Under the pieces are notes generated by a model that was not told where the DNA came from, ran no database searches, and was given only the letters and a program-made list of their open reading frames with translations. The position numbers and the translations under genes are program-made. 64,000 nt of DNA from CAZMXS01 sp964570325. Its GTDB lineage: Bacteria; Verrucomicrobiota; Kiritimatiellia; CAIQIC01; CAZMXS01. Of this stretch, positions 8,946-17,448 are shown one piece after another; position 1 is the first letter of the stretch; each line of letters begins with the position of its first letter. The stretch covers positions 4,112 to 68,111 of the forward strand of contig CAZMXS010000017.1 in the NCBI GenBank assembly GCA_964570325.1, in the 5' to 3' direction.

Positions 8946-10391
8946 TCAGGTCCGCAATAAATTAAAACGTTCGGGCGCCAGGAACCGATCGAGCAACAAC
9001 TGGCTGTCGAGCGCGGTCAGCGCGCCCGGCTCCGTCCGCGCCAGCCGCTGATAAATGCGCCACAAATGGTCGCCATAATGAGCCAGGCTGAAATGGCGCC
9101 GCACCGCGGCGGCATTGCGGCGAATCGTCGCCGCGGAAACCTTTTCCGGCGCCAGCGCCGGCGGCGCGACGCACGCGCGCGCTCGCCGGCTGGCGACCAC
9201 CCGCGCGATGACCGCCGCCTGCCTGGTTTCATCGAGCCTGCCGAAATCCACTCGCGCGCCGCGAATCATGGCGGCCATGGCGGCATCCACATCCGCGTCC
9301 CGCAACCGGCGCCCATAAGCCGCATACGACTGTTCCATTGCCGCCGCGAGCGTCGCGCGCAGATCCTTCCTCCCGATCCAGCGCAACGGAACCAGCAACT
9401 GTTCATAAAGCGCCGGGAACTCCAACCCCATCGCCTTCATGTCGGCGGTGATTTCCGGCAGATCGCGACCGACCAGGGGTCGGCCGCAAAGCCACGGTTC
9501 CAAAAAGGCCAGGCCAAAACCCTCCGCCACGCTGGTGGTCACGACCGCCCACGCGCCGCGCATCATCGCGCGCGGATCGGCCTCCGCCCGCAACCCGGCC
9601 TCAAACTCGACCGGCAACCGCAACCGCCGCGCCAACGCCCGCCAGGCCCGGTAGCGCCGCCGATCCGCCGGCTGAGTCGGGGCCAGCGTCACCACAAACC
9701 GATCCTCGCGCGGCGCGAGCGCCGCCCAGAGCAGGAATTCGCCCAGATTCTTGCGCCGGATCGCGCGCGTGGGGTAAAGCCAGGTCCGCCCGGAGCCCGG
9801 TCGCGCGGACAATCCGGCAGCCGCTGTTTCAGCAATCACCGGGTTCGGCAACAGATGGGCGCGCCCCACCGGCAGACCGGCGGCCATCAGGCAGGCGCGA
9901 TCGCGGCTGTTCAGCACGGCATAGTGCACATGCGCGCCGGAAGGATAAGCCCGCGCGGCGCCGGCCGGACCGGCCGCACCGCATAGCCGGCGATAGTTGG
10001 CGGGCCGGCCGTCCTCCGCAAAATCGTGGATTTGCAGCAACAGGCGCCGGCCCTCGGCGGCCAAACGGGCAACCGCGTCCGCCAGCGCCGGATGCTTGCC
10101 CAGGGCGTGATTGTGGAAATGCCACACGTCCGGGTCGGCGCCCAGCGCGCGCCGCGCGGCCTGCCGCAAGCGCGCGGCCAGTTGCGTCCCATCCACCCGC
10201 GGCGCGCCCCGCGTATAATCCAGTCCCAATACACCGCACACCGGCCAGTCCGACGCGCCCGCCTTCCCTACCAACACCGCCAGACGCGCGGCGCGGCCGG
10301 CCAAAGACTCCACCGCGCGCCGGATGACGGTGGTCACGCCGCCGGGTCGCAGATGATAATGCACGACGGCGACGCGCAACGGCGGGTTCAT
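8946..10391 (-). CDS. Glycosyltransferase family 4-like protein
   Basis: This 481-residue protein has a GT-B layout. The N-terminal half begins RVAVVHYHLRPGGVTTVIRR (glycine-rich acceptor loop), and the C-terminal Rossmann half carries EGFGLAFLEPW, the E-x7-E donor-binding motif of retaining GT4 enzymes. The last 130 residues are Arg/Ala-rich and helical. The start overlaps the stop of the GpgS gene by ATGA, so the two are translationally coupled. In organisms making mannosylglucosylglycerate a GT4 acts after GpgS. This protein or the second GT4 at 13867-15171 could have that role. Donor and acceptor are not readable from sequence. Confidence 0.8.
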   Translation of the reverse strand: MNPPLRVAVVHYHLRPGGVTTVIRRAVESLAGRAARLAVLVGKAGASDWPVCGVLGLDYTRGAPRVDGTQLAARLRQAARRALGADPDVWHFHNHALGKHPALADAVARLAAEGRRLLLQIHDFAEDGRPANYRRLCGAAGPAGAARAYPSGAHVHYAVLNSRDRACLMAAGLPVGRAHLLPNPVIAETAAAGLSARPGSGRTWLYPTRAIRRKNLGEFLLWAALAPREDRFVVTLAPTQPADRRRYRAWRALARRLRLPVEFEAGLRAEADPRAMMRGAWAVVTTSVAEGFGLAFLEPWLCGRPLVGRDLPEITADMKAMGLEFPALYEQLLVPLRWIGRKDLRATLAAAMEQSYAAYGRRLRDADVDAAMAAMIRGARVDFGRLDETRQAAVIARVVASRRARACVAPPALAPEKVSAATIRRNAAAVRRHFSLAHYGDHLWRIYQRLARTEPGALTALDSQLLLDRFLAPERFNLLRT

Positions 10392-11431
10392 GGCCGGCGT
10401 CCGACTTTTTGCTGGTAGGCCGGAATCTCAATCATGGGCGGCCGTTCGTCCTCGCGAATCTCGGTCTCGATCTGTTCGTAGCGGTTGTTGATGTTCTGAA
10501 ACTGGCGCATGACCGATTGCAGGGCCGGCATGGCCTTGACGTACTCATAGCGCTCCAACCGCCGGGAAAACGTCTGCATAATGCCGAACGCCATCCGGCC
10601 CAGCGCCTGAATATCCTGGTTGCGGTGGACCCGCTGGTCCAGGTCCGTTTGGGCGAAGGCCGAAAGCCCCCACAAGTGGTAGATATCCAGCAAGTGCGCG
10701 GTCTCGACGCCATAACCGACCGGGAATGGGATGACCTCCAGCGCCTCGCGGCGCGCGGCGTACTCGCCGGAGAGCGGCTGGATGAAGGCGGTCAGTTCCG
10801 GGAAGTAAAGCGAAAACATCGGCCGCACCAGGACTTCCGTCACGCGCCCGCCACCCGATACGCGCTGTCCCTGCGGCAACCGCAGCGGCCGGTCGTAAAA
10901 AGCCTTCACGTAGCGCACCTCGGGCTGCTCGATCAGCGGGCCGACCAGGCCGGTGACAAAATGCGGCCGGATATTGGCAATATCGGCGTCAATGAAGACC
11001 AGAATATCGCCGCGCAACTGGTACACCGCCTTCCACAGATTCTCGCCCTTGCCCTTGCGCGCGCCGGTTTCGGGCAGGATTTCAGAGGCCAGGTACACAT
11101 CGGCGCCGAATCCCGCCGCCATTTCACGGGTACGGTCGGTGGAGCCCGAATCCATCACGGCAATCTCGTCCAACAAGGGATAGCGGGTCATCAGTTCCGA
11201 CTTGAGCAGGATAATTTCCTTGCCGATGGTCTTTTCCTCATTTAACGCCGGCAGGCAAAGAGAGATTTTAAGGCTCTGGCGTTGCTTGGCGGCCACCAGC
11301 TTGCCGATATCGGCGAAATGCGAATGGTGAAATGTGCGTTCCCGCAGCCATGCGGCAATCCGCTCGCTGGACGCCCGCGGCGGCGGGTTGCGCGGCGGCT
11401 CCTTGCGCTGGATCCAGCTCGGCCATTTCAT
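10388..11431 (-). CDS. gpgS: Glucosyl-3-phosphoglycerate synthase-like GT2/GT81 glycosyltransferase
   Basis: This 347-residue enzyme is of the GpgS type: N-terminal SLCLPALNEEKTIGKEI, IAVMDSGSTDRTREMA, the metal-binding D-x-D in FIDADIANI, then an acceptor-site GEYAARREALE and VGYGVETAHLLDI. GpgS transfers glucose from an NDP-glucose to 3-phosphoglycerate, giving glucosyl-3-phosphoglycerate, the precursor of glucosylglycerate (an osmolyte, or primer of methylglucose polysaccharides). It is coupled by ATGA overlaps to the M20-like gene upstream and the GT4 gene downstream. A divergent operon with glycerate kinase and a GH13_18 phosphorylase supports this assignment. Confidence 0.85.
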   Translation of the reverse strand: MKWPSWIQRKEPPRNPPPRASSERIAAWLRERTFHHSHFADIGKLVAAKQRQSLKISLCLPALNEEKTIGKEIILLKSELMTRYPLLDEIAVMDSGSTDRTREMAAGFGADVYLASEILPETGARKGKGENLWKAVYQLRGDILVFIDADIANIRPHFVTGLVGPLIEQPEVRYVKAFYDRPLRLPQGQRVSGGGRVTEVLVRPMFSLYFPELTAFIQPLSGEYAARREALEVIPFPVGYGVETAHLLDIYHLWGLSAFAQTDLDQRVHRNQDIQALGRMAFGIMQTFSRRLERYEYVKAMPALQSVMRQFQNINNRYEQIETEIREDERPPMIEIPAYQQKVGRRP

Positions 11432-12594
11432 GGCGTATCTTCCTCATCCATGGCCAGCAGCAGGCCGACTAATTGCGCCAGACCGGCCGGGATGGGCCCC
11501 AGTTCGACGGATTCGTCAATTTCGTCGAGTTCGTGGCGGCGTTCGCCGCGGCTGATCCCCAACGTCAACGCAGGGATCTGCGCATCCCGCATGGCCGCCA
11601 TCTGGGACGTAGTCGGATAGAGCATCGGTTGCAGTCCCAGCGCTTGCAGAATCGCGCGGCCGCTGCGCACCAGCGGATGGGCAATATCCATGCCGCCCGG
11701 CGCGCGCTGCGCCAGGATGTCCAGCGTGATGCGTTTGCCGGTTTGCGCCGACAACTCTTCGACAATATCATCAATCTGTTCCCGAATCTGCTGCAGCGTC
11801 TCCAGGGCCTCGCTGCGCACCTCGAATCCCAGCCGGGTCTCGCGCGCGATATTGTTGTGCGCGATGCCGCCATGGATCGTGCCCATCACCAGGCTGGTCA
11901 ACGGACGCTGCGGGAGGGGGATGCGGCTGATCCGGTTGATCACCTCGCCCATCGGAATGATCGTGCCGGTTGAACCGTACTGGGCCCAATCGTAGTCATC
12001 GGGCAGGCGGCAGACAATCTCGCCGCGCAGCATCCCAATGCATTGATAATTCAGGCGTCCCAACTGCACACTCTCCAGGCAAAGCCCGGCGCGAAATGCC
12101 GTGCCGCTGTTGGCCAGGAAAAAGCGCAGGCCATCCAGGTTGCCGCGCCCCAACGCCCGCGTGCTGGCCAGCAGGACCAGATTTGACCGCAGCCGGATTT
12201 GCAGCCGCTCGAGCAGCGCCGGCAAGGTGGTCAGCGCGGCCAAGGCGAGGCAGTTATCGCCCACAAATGGCCCGATCAGGCGATCCGCGGCCACCTCGAT
12301 AACCTGGTCGCGCTCGGCCGCCACGATCGTATCGGCATGCGCCGCCACCAGCAGGTTACGCCGGCCTTCGGCGCCCGGGAGCACCGCCGAGCCATTGCCT
12401 TTCTCGTCCAGCGCGCATGCCTGCAGTCCATATTCGGCGAACCGGTTGCCGATGAAGCGGATTCGCTCCTGTTCGCCGAACGTGGGCGAAAGAATCTCGC
12501 CGATCATCACGACATCGGCCAGCAGCAAATCCCGCATGCCCTCGGCGCCCGCCACCAGGCGCGGCAGTTCTTTGATAATCTGCTCCGTCTTCAT
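11428..12594 (-). CDS. M20-family metallopeptidase-like protein with degenerate active site
   Basis: This 388-residue protein resembles M20/M42-type zinc peptidases: LLVAAHADTIVA supplies the first metal ligand, GPFVGDNCLALAAL the bridging aspartate, and the sequence then runs through a dimerisation-like insert to a late RHELDE. The catalytic Glu-Glu pair expected about 30 residues after the bridging Asp is absent; the corresponding segment reads LASTRALGRGNLDG. Either the base has moved or the protein no longer hydrolyses peptides. It heads the minus-strand operon and is coupled by ATGA to gpgS, so a non-peptidase role in glucosylglycerate metabolism or sensing is possible, though this is speculative. 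Confidence 0.75.
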   Translation of the reverse strand: MKTEQIIKELPRLVAGAEGMRDLLLADVVMIGEILSPTFGEQERIRFIGNRFAEYGLQACALDEKGNGSAVLPGAEGRRNLLVAAHADTIVAAERDQVIEVAADRLIGPFVGDNCLALAALTTLPALLERLQIRLRSNLVLLASTRALGRGNLDGLRFFLANSGTAFRAGLCLESVQLGRLNYQCIGMLRGEIVCRLPDDYDWAQYGSTGTIIPMGEVINRISRIPLPQRPLTSLVMGTIHGGIAHNNIARETRLGFEVRSEALETLQQIREQIDDIVEELSAQTGKRITLDILAQRAPGGMDIAHPLVRSGRAILQALGLQPMLYPTTSQMAAMRDAQIPALTLGISRGERRHELDEIDESVELGPIPAGLAQLVGLLLAMDEEDTP

Positions 12595-12698
12595 TCGCTT
12601 TTCCGGCGCGCGCGCACAAACAGTTCGTTTTTTTCTTATCTTCGCGCTTTCCCCTTGTCGAGCCTTTGTGCCAATAATTTTAGCGAGGATCGCGTATA

Positions 12699-13841
12699 TT
12701 GAAAATTGTTCTGGCCTGGGCCTCTTTCAAAGGCAGCCTGACCGCGCCGGCCGCCTGCGCGGTGGCCGCCACCGCATTGCGGGCGGCGCGGCCGGAGTGG
12801 GAATTGCGCCTCTGCCCGCTGGCGGACGGCGGTGAAGGCACGGCCGAAACGATCCGTGCCGCGCGCGGCGGCGAATCGGTCGCATGCGCGGTCATGGGCC
12901 CCCTGCCCGATCTGACCGTGGACGCCGCCTATGCCTGGTTCCCCGCCAACGGCGACGCCGCCTTGGACATGGCCGCGGCGGCCGGCCTGCCGCTGGTTCC
13001 GCCCGCGCGCCGAAATCCGTTGTTGACCACCACTTACGGTGTCGGCCAGATGATTGGCGATGCCGCGCGGCGCGGGGCGCGACACATTCTGCTCGGCGCG
13101 GGCGGCAGCGCCACCGTGGATGGCGGAATCGGTATGGCCGCCGCGCTCGGCTGGCAGTTTCTGGATGCGCGCGGGCAATCCGCGATCTTCGGGGGCCGAT
13201 GTCTCAAACGCATTCGCCGGCTGCTTCCGCCCACAACCTGCGCCTGGCCGCCCATCACGGTCTTATGCGACGCGCGCAATCCGCTACTGGGGCCCAACGG
13301 CGCCGCCCGGGTCTACGGCCCGCAGAAAGGCGCCACCGCCGCGATGGTCGCGGAACTCGAAGCCGGGCTGGAGCATCTGGCTCGCCTGGTCCGGGCGGAA
13401 CTGGGCGTGGACCTGGCGGCCCTGCCGGGCGCCGGCGCCGCCGGCGGGCTGGCGGCGGGGGCGCGGGCTTTTCTCGATGCGGATTTGCAGCCGGGCATTG
13501 AAGTCGTCATGCGCGCAACCGGTCTGGCGGCCCTGCTGGACGGCGCCGACTGGATACTGACCGGGGAAGGCACGCTCGACGCGACGTCGCTAAACGGCAA
13601 GGTGTTGACCGGCGTGCTGGAGGCGGCCCGGACGCGCGGGGTCCGGATCGCCGTAATCGCCGGCCGCCGGCGCGCGCCGCCGGCGGCGCTGCGCTCGGCG
13701 GGCATCCACTACACCGCCGCGCTGGCCGAAGAGAGCGAGAACGACGCCGACGCCATGCGCGCGGCCGCGGAGCGCCTGGCCCGGCGGGTCGGCGAATGGG
13801 CGGCAACGATTGGCTCGACAGCCGGTGCATCCGGCGGGTAG
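12699..13841 (+). CDS. glxK: Glycerate kinase (GlxK/GarK family)
   Basis: The enzyme phosphorylates D-glycerate with ATP, usually to 2-phosphoglycerate. The 380-residue protein shows family motifs: an N-terminal SFKGSLTAPAACAVA, PLADGGEGTAET, ILLGAGGSATVDGGIGM, VLCDARNPLLG, GAAGGLAAGARAF and DWILTGEGTLD. The start is a TTG (12699) after an AGCGAGGA-like site; no better start lies nearby. It begins the plus-strand operon, divergent by 104 bp from the gpgS operon. D-glycerate is exactly what a glucosylglycerate phosphorylase downstream would release, so the kinase probably returns it to lower glycolysis. Confidence 0.9.
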   Translation: MKIVLAWASFKGSLTAPAACAVAATALRAARPEWELRLCPLADGGEGTAETIRAARGGESVACAVMGPLPDLTVDAAYAWFPANGDAALDMAAAAGLPLVPPARRNPLLTTTYGVGQMIGDAARRGARHILLGAGGSATVDGGIGMAAALGWQFLDARGQSAIFGGRCLKRIRRLLPPTTCAWPPITVLCDARNPLLGPNGAARVYGPQKGATAAMVAELEAGLEHLARLVRAELGVDLAALPGAGAAGGLAAGARAFLDADLQPGIEVVMRATGLAALLDGADWILTGEGTLDATSLNGKVLTGVLEAARTRGVRIAVIAGRRRAPPAALRSAGIHYTAALAEESENDADAMRAAAERLARRVGEWAATIGSTAGASGG

Positions 13842-13866
13842 ATAAGCGGGCAACCTCAACGAAATC

Positions 13867-15171
13867 ATGGCCGGCATCAAAAACTGGAAGAGCGGCAAAC
13901 TGATCGCCCCGCGGCGCATCGGTTTTGTGTCCACGCGTTTCGCGGGCACCGACGGGGTCTCGCTGGAAAGCGCCAAGTGGGCGCAGGTGCTGGCGGAGGA
14001 TCAGCATCAATGCTTCTGGTACGCCGGCCGGCTTGACAAGCCACCCGCGACCAGTTGTTGCGTGCCCGAGGCGTTCTTTACTCATCCTGAGAACATCTGG
14101 ATCAGCGAGCGCATCTGGGCGCGCACCGCGCGCGAGCCGCTGGTCACGGAGCGGATCCTGACGATGGCGGCCTACCTGAAGCAGACGCTTTACGAATTCA
14201 TCAGCCGCTTTGACCTGCAGGTACTGGTTTTCGAAAACGTGCTCAGCATTCCGATGCACGTGCCGCTCGGCGTCGCGATCGCGCACCTGTTGGCGGAAAC
14301 CCACATCCCCGCAATCGCGCACCATCATGATTTCTACTGGGAACGCACGCGCTATTCCGTCAATTGCGTCAACGACCTGCTGGACATGGCCTTTCCCTCC
14401 CGCGACCACGACCTGCAGCACGTGGTGATCAACCAGGCCGCCCAGGAGGAACTGGCCCGCCGCAAGGCCGTGCCCTCGGTGCTGATCCCCAACGTGCTGG
14501 ATTTCGAGAACCCGCCTGCGCCGCCGGACGCGTATGCGGCGGACGTCCGCGCGCAGATCGGGCTGGAGCCCGACGACATTATGATCCTCCAGCCCACGCG
14601 CGTCGTGCCGCGCAAGGGCATTGAGCACGCGATTGATCTCGTGCGCCAATTGGGCGACCCGCGCTGCAAGCTGGTGGTTTCGCACGAAGCCGGCGACGAA
14701 GGCCTGGAATATCGCAACATGTTGGCGGAATACGCGCGGCAATCGGGCGTAGACCTGCGGTTTGTCGCCACGCGCGTGGGCGAAACGCGCCAGCTCGACA
14801 GCGAGGGCCAGAAGGTTTACACGCTTTGGGATTTGTATCCGCATGCCGCGCTGGTGACCTACCCCAGCCTCTACGAAGGATTCGGCAACGCGTTCCTCGA
14901 GGCGGTGTATTTTCGCGTGCCGTTGCTCGCCAATCGCTATGCGATCTTCCACCGCGATATCGAGCCCAAGGGCTTCCGCGGACCGGTTATGGACGGCTTC
15001 CTGACCCGCCAGGTTGTCGAGGAGGTCCGGCAGTTGCTGGCGGATCCGCGGTTGCGCAAAAAATTGACGGATCATAATTACGAAATTGCCGCCCGCTATT
15101 ACAGTTTCAGCGAATTGCGCCGGTGTCTGCGCACCCTGATCATCAACATTGGCAGTCTGTATCCTGTATGA
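13867..15171 (+). CDS. Glycosyltransferase family 4, candidate mannosylglucosylglycerate-type synthase
   Basis: This 434-residue GT-B enzyme has an N-terminal acceptor half beginning IGFVSTRFAGTDGVSLESAK, a linker with HHDFYWERTRY, and a C-terminal nucleotide-sugar half with PTRVVPRKGIEHAIDLV and YEGFGNAFLEAVYF (E-x7-E). It lies 25 bp after glycerate kinase and overlaps the next gene's start by ATGA. In Petrotoga a GT4 enzyme adds mannose to glucosyl-(phospho)glycerate. The location between glycerate kinase and a GH13_18 phosphorylase makes a comparable extension step plausible here, but donor specificity cannot be read from the sequence. Confidence 0.8.
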   Translation: MAGIKNWKSGKLIAPRRIGFVSTRFAGTDGVSLESAKWAQVLAEDQHQCFWYAGRLDKPPATSCCVPEAFFTHPENIWISERIWARTAREPLVTERILTMAAYLKQTLYEFISRFDLQVLVFENVLSIPMHVPLGVAIAHLLAETHIPAIAHHHDFYWERTRYSVNCVNDLLDMAFPSRDHDLQHVVINQAAQEELARRKAVPSVLIPNVLDFENPPAPPDAYAADVRAQIGLEPDDIMILQPTRVVPRKGIEHAIDLVRQLGDPRCKLVVSHEAGDEGLEYRNMLAEYARQSGVDLRFVATRVGETRQLDSEGQKVYTLWDLYPHAALVTYPSLYEGFGNAFLEAVYFRVPLLANRYAIFHRDIEPKGFRGPVMDGFLTRQVVEEVRQLLADPRLRKKLTDHNYEIAARYYSFSELRRCLRTLIINIGSLYPV

Positions 15172-16898
15172 TCCGCCCAGCCTCAACGCCCGCTTTTCTC
15201 GAGCGCGCGCGGCCGCGCCTCACGGTGCTTTACGGCTCCGCGGGCGAGCCGTGCGCGGAAAGGCTGGCGATGCTGGTCGGACGTTACGGCCTGGGCCCGG
15301 CGCGCGGGCCGGCGCCGATGCCCTGGAGCCCGGAAACCGCCGTGCTGATCGCCTACCCGGACATGCTGCGCGCGCCGGGCGTCGCGCCGCTGGCGGTGCT
15401 GAAGCGGTTCGCCGACCGGCGCCTCGCGGCGGCGTTCAGCCACATTCATATCCTGCCGTTTTTCCCCTCCTCGTCAGACGACGGCTTTGCCGTGGTTCAC
15501 TACCGCCAGGTGGATCCGGCCTTCGGCGGCTGGCCGGATATCCAGGCGTTGGGCGAGCGCTTCGGCCTGATGTTCGACTTGGTGCTGAACCATGTTTCCC
15601 GCCAGAGCGGCTGGTTCCAGGATTTTATCGCCGGGGTCGCGCCCGGCCGCGATTACTTCATCACGGCCGACCCGGCGGCGGACTGGTCGGCGGTCGTCCG
15701 GCCGCGCACCTCGCCGCTGCTGACCGCGGTCCGGACGCGCGCGGGCGAGCGGTACGTCTGGACGACGTTCAGTGCCGACCAGGTAGACCTCAATTTTGCA
15801 TGCCCGGATGTGCTCTTCGAAATGCTGGATATCCTGCTCTTCTATGTCGCCATGGGGGCGCGCATCATCCGTCTGGACGCGATCGCTTACATCTGGAAAG
15901 AGATCGGCACCGGCTGCGTCCACCGCCCGCAGGTTCACGAGATCGTCCGGCTCTTTCGCGACCTGCTGGACCTGGTGGCGCCCGGCACCCTGCTCCTGAC
16001 CGAGACCAACGTGCCCCACGCGGACAACGTGGCGTACTTTGGCGCGGGTGACGAGGCCCGGATGGTGTACCAATTCGCGTTGCCGCCGCTGCTGCTGCAT
16101 GCGCTGTTGCACGGCGACGCCCGGCGGCTCACCCGCTGGGCAGCCGCGCTGGCGCCGCCACCGCCGGGCTGCGCGTTTTTCAATTTTACCGCCTCCCACG
16201 ACGGCATCGGCGTCCTGCCCGCGCGCGACTGGCTGGATGATGATGAGCTTGACGCCCTTTGCGCGCACACCCTGCGCTGCGGCGGCCAGGTGTCCATGCG
16301 CCGCGGCCCGGACGGCAAGGACACGCCGTATGAGCTGAACACCACCTGGTTTGACGCCATGCGCATGAGCGACCGCGAGGACACGGCGATGCAAACCGCG
16401 CGTTTTCTCTGCTCACAGGCGGTCCAACTGGCCCTGGCGGGCGTTCCGGCCATCTACTTCCAGAGCCTCGTTGCCTGCCCCAATGACCAACCCGCGTTTT
16501 TGGCCGGCGGGCGACCGCGCGCGCTGAACCGGCGCAAGTGGTCCGAGTCCGAATTGAACGATGCGCTGGCCAACCGGCACACCACCGCCGCGCGCATATT
16601 CAGCGCACTGACCCGTTTGCTTGAAATCCGGCGCCGCCAGCCAGCCTTCCATCCGGACGGCCCGCAGGAAATTCTGGATCTCGACCCCCGCTTGTTCGCC
16701 TTGCGCCGCACTGCGCCGGATGGCTCGCAGACGATCCTCGCCATTCACAATCTGAGCACGGAAACAGTGACTTTGCCGCCCGCCGCACGGGCCGACCGCG
16801 CAGCATGGCGCGACCTGGTATCCGCGCCCGCCGCGACAGACGCCGCTGCGCCCGCCGCCATCCCGCCCTGCGGATTCTTGTGGCTCGTCGCGGATTAA
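15168..16898 (+). CDS. GH13_18 glycoside phosphorylase, likely glucosylglycerate phosphorylase
   Basis: This 576-residue alpha-amylase-fold protein is of the sucrose phosphorylase subgroup: ILPFFPSSSDDGFAVVHY, MFDLVLNHVS, nucleophile Asp in IIRLDAIAYIWKE, acid/base Glu in LLTETNVPH, transition-state Asp in FTASHDGIGV, and YFQSLVACPNDQ. This subgroup includes sucrose, glucosylglycerol, sucrose-6-phosphate and glucosylglycerate phosphorylases. Operon partners glycerate kinase and, divergently, GpgS favour glucosylglycerate as substrate, yielding glucose 1-phosphate plus D-glycerate. The start at 15168 overlaps the GT4 stop (ATGA); an earlier in-frame ATG would overlap more deeply. Substrate assignment is inference. 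Confidence 0.85.
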   Translation: MIRPASTPAFLERARPRLTVLYGSAGEPCAERLAMLVGRYGLGPARGPAPMPWSPETAVLIAYPDMLRAPGVAPLAVLKRFADRRLAAAFSHIHILPFFPSSSDDGFAVVHYRQVDPAFGGWPDIQALGERFGLMFDLVLNHVSRQSGWFQDFIAGVAPGRDYFITADPAADWSAVVRPRTSPLLTAVRTRAGERYVWTTFSADQVDLNFACPDVLFEMLDILLFYVAMGARIIRLDAIAYIWKEIGTGCVHRPQVHEIVRLFRDLLDLVAPGTLLLTETNVPHADNVAYFGAGDEARMVYQFALPPLLLHALLHGDARRLTRWAAALAPPPPGCAFFNFTASHDGIGVLPARDWLDDDELDALCAHTLRCGGQVSMRRGPDGKDTPYELNTTWFDAMRMSDREDTAMQTARFLCSQAVQLALAGVPAIYFQSLVACPNDQPAFLAGGRPRALNRRKWSESELNDALANRHTTAARIFSALTRLLEIRRRQPAFHPDGPQEILDLDPRLFALRRTAPDGSQTILAIHNLSTETVTLPPAARADRAAWRDLVSAPAATDAAAPAAIPPCGFLWLVAD

Positions 16899-16947
16899 CG
16901 CCAGGCTGCCGCGCCAGTCCATGAAGATGATTATCCGGTCTTCCTAA

Positions 16948-17169
16948 ACGCCGTCCGATTCCAGCACGCAGCTCCAAGGCACGGCCCTGGATGGGCGGCC
17001 ATCGGCGAGCGGCCGTGTCTATCACGTCTATCGTGCGCCCGATTTCGACACCGGCTATATCAATATGGCCATCAACTTGCCGGCCACCCCGCCGCTGAAC
17101 ATCTACACGGATACAACCGTCGCAGTCGAATCGCGCTATTTCTATAAAATCCGCGTTTCGGCCCCATAG
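16948..17169 (+). pseudogene. Remnant C-terminal fragment of a lost coding region
   Basis: In the 550-bp gap before the flagellin gene, one frame is open from just after a TAA (16945-16947) to a TAG at 17167. It reads as a plausible protein C-terminus with alternating hydrophobics (GRVYHVYRAP, GYINMAINLPATPPLN, SRYFYKIRVSAP) and no start codon or ribosome-binding site. The ending looks like the C-terminal domains of secreted FN3-like proteins. I read it as the decayed tail of a deleted gene. The remaining part of the gap (17170-17350) shows nothing else I can support. Confidence 0.45.
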
Positions 17170-17349
17170 AATCGGCCCTAATCGGCATTTTTTGCCCTGT
17201 CAGTTGCAGACCAACAGGATTGGCCGTATCTATTCGCTCCCCCCCACCACCCGCCCAGTCCCAACCCTCCGGTTGGAAGGCCAATAGAATAGGTCGTTCA
17301 TACATGTGAACAGAATCCTTGTGCTCCTGGGCGCCAACCGCGTGCCTCC

Positions 17350-17363
17350 GGCATCGCTCCTGC
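17350..17363 (+). promoter_or_regulatory. Possible sigma-54-type promoter for flagellin gene
   Basis: GGCAT followed by TGC gives the GG-N10-GC spacing of a sigma-54 -24/-12 element, 86 bases upstream of the flagellin ATG. Several consensus positions differ, including the T before GG. Flagellin genes are commonly read by sigma-54 or sigma-28; no better sigma-28 match with correct spacing was found. Confidence 0.25.
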
Positions 17364-17411
17364 TTCAAAAACACCTGAAAACTATAGAATTAGCGTAATA
17401 AACGCGCGCCG

Positions 17412-17436
17412 GCCGAAATGACGGGATCATTTCGGC
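17412..17436. promoter_or_regulatory. Perfect 10-bp inverted repeat in flagellin leader
   Basis: GCCGAAATGA and TCATTTCGGC form a perfect 10-bp stem with a 5-base loop, ending 12 bases before the ATG and directly ahead of the GGGGGTG ribosome-binding site. It could be a protein operator or an mRNA hairpin affecting translation or stability. It lacks a U-tract, so it is not a terminator. Confidence 0.6.
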
Positions 17437-17448
17437 TGGGGGTGCTTT

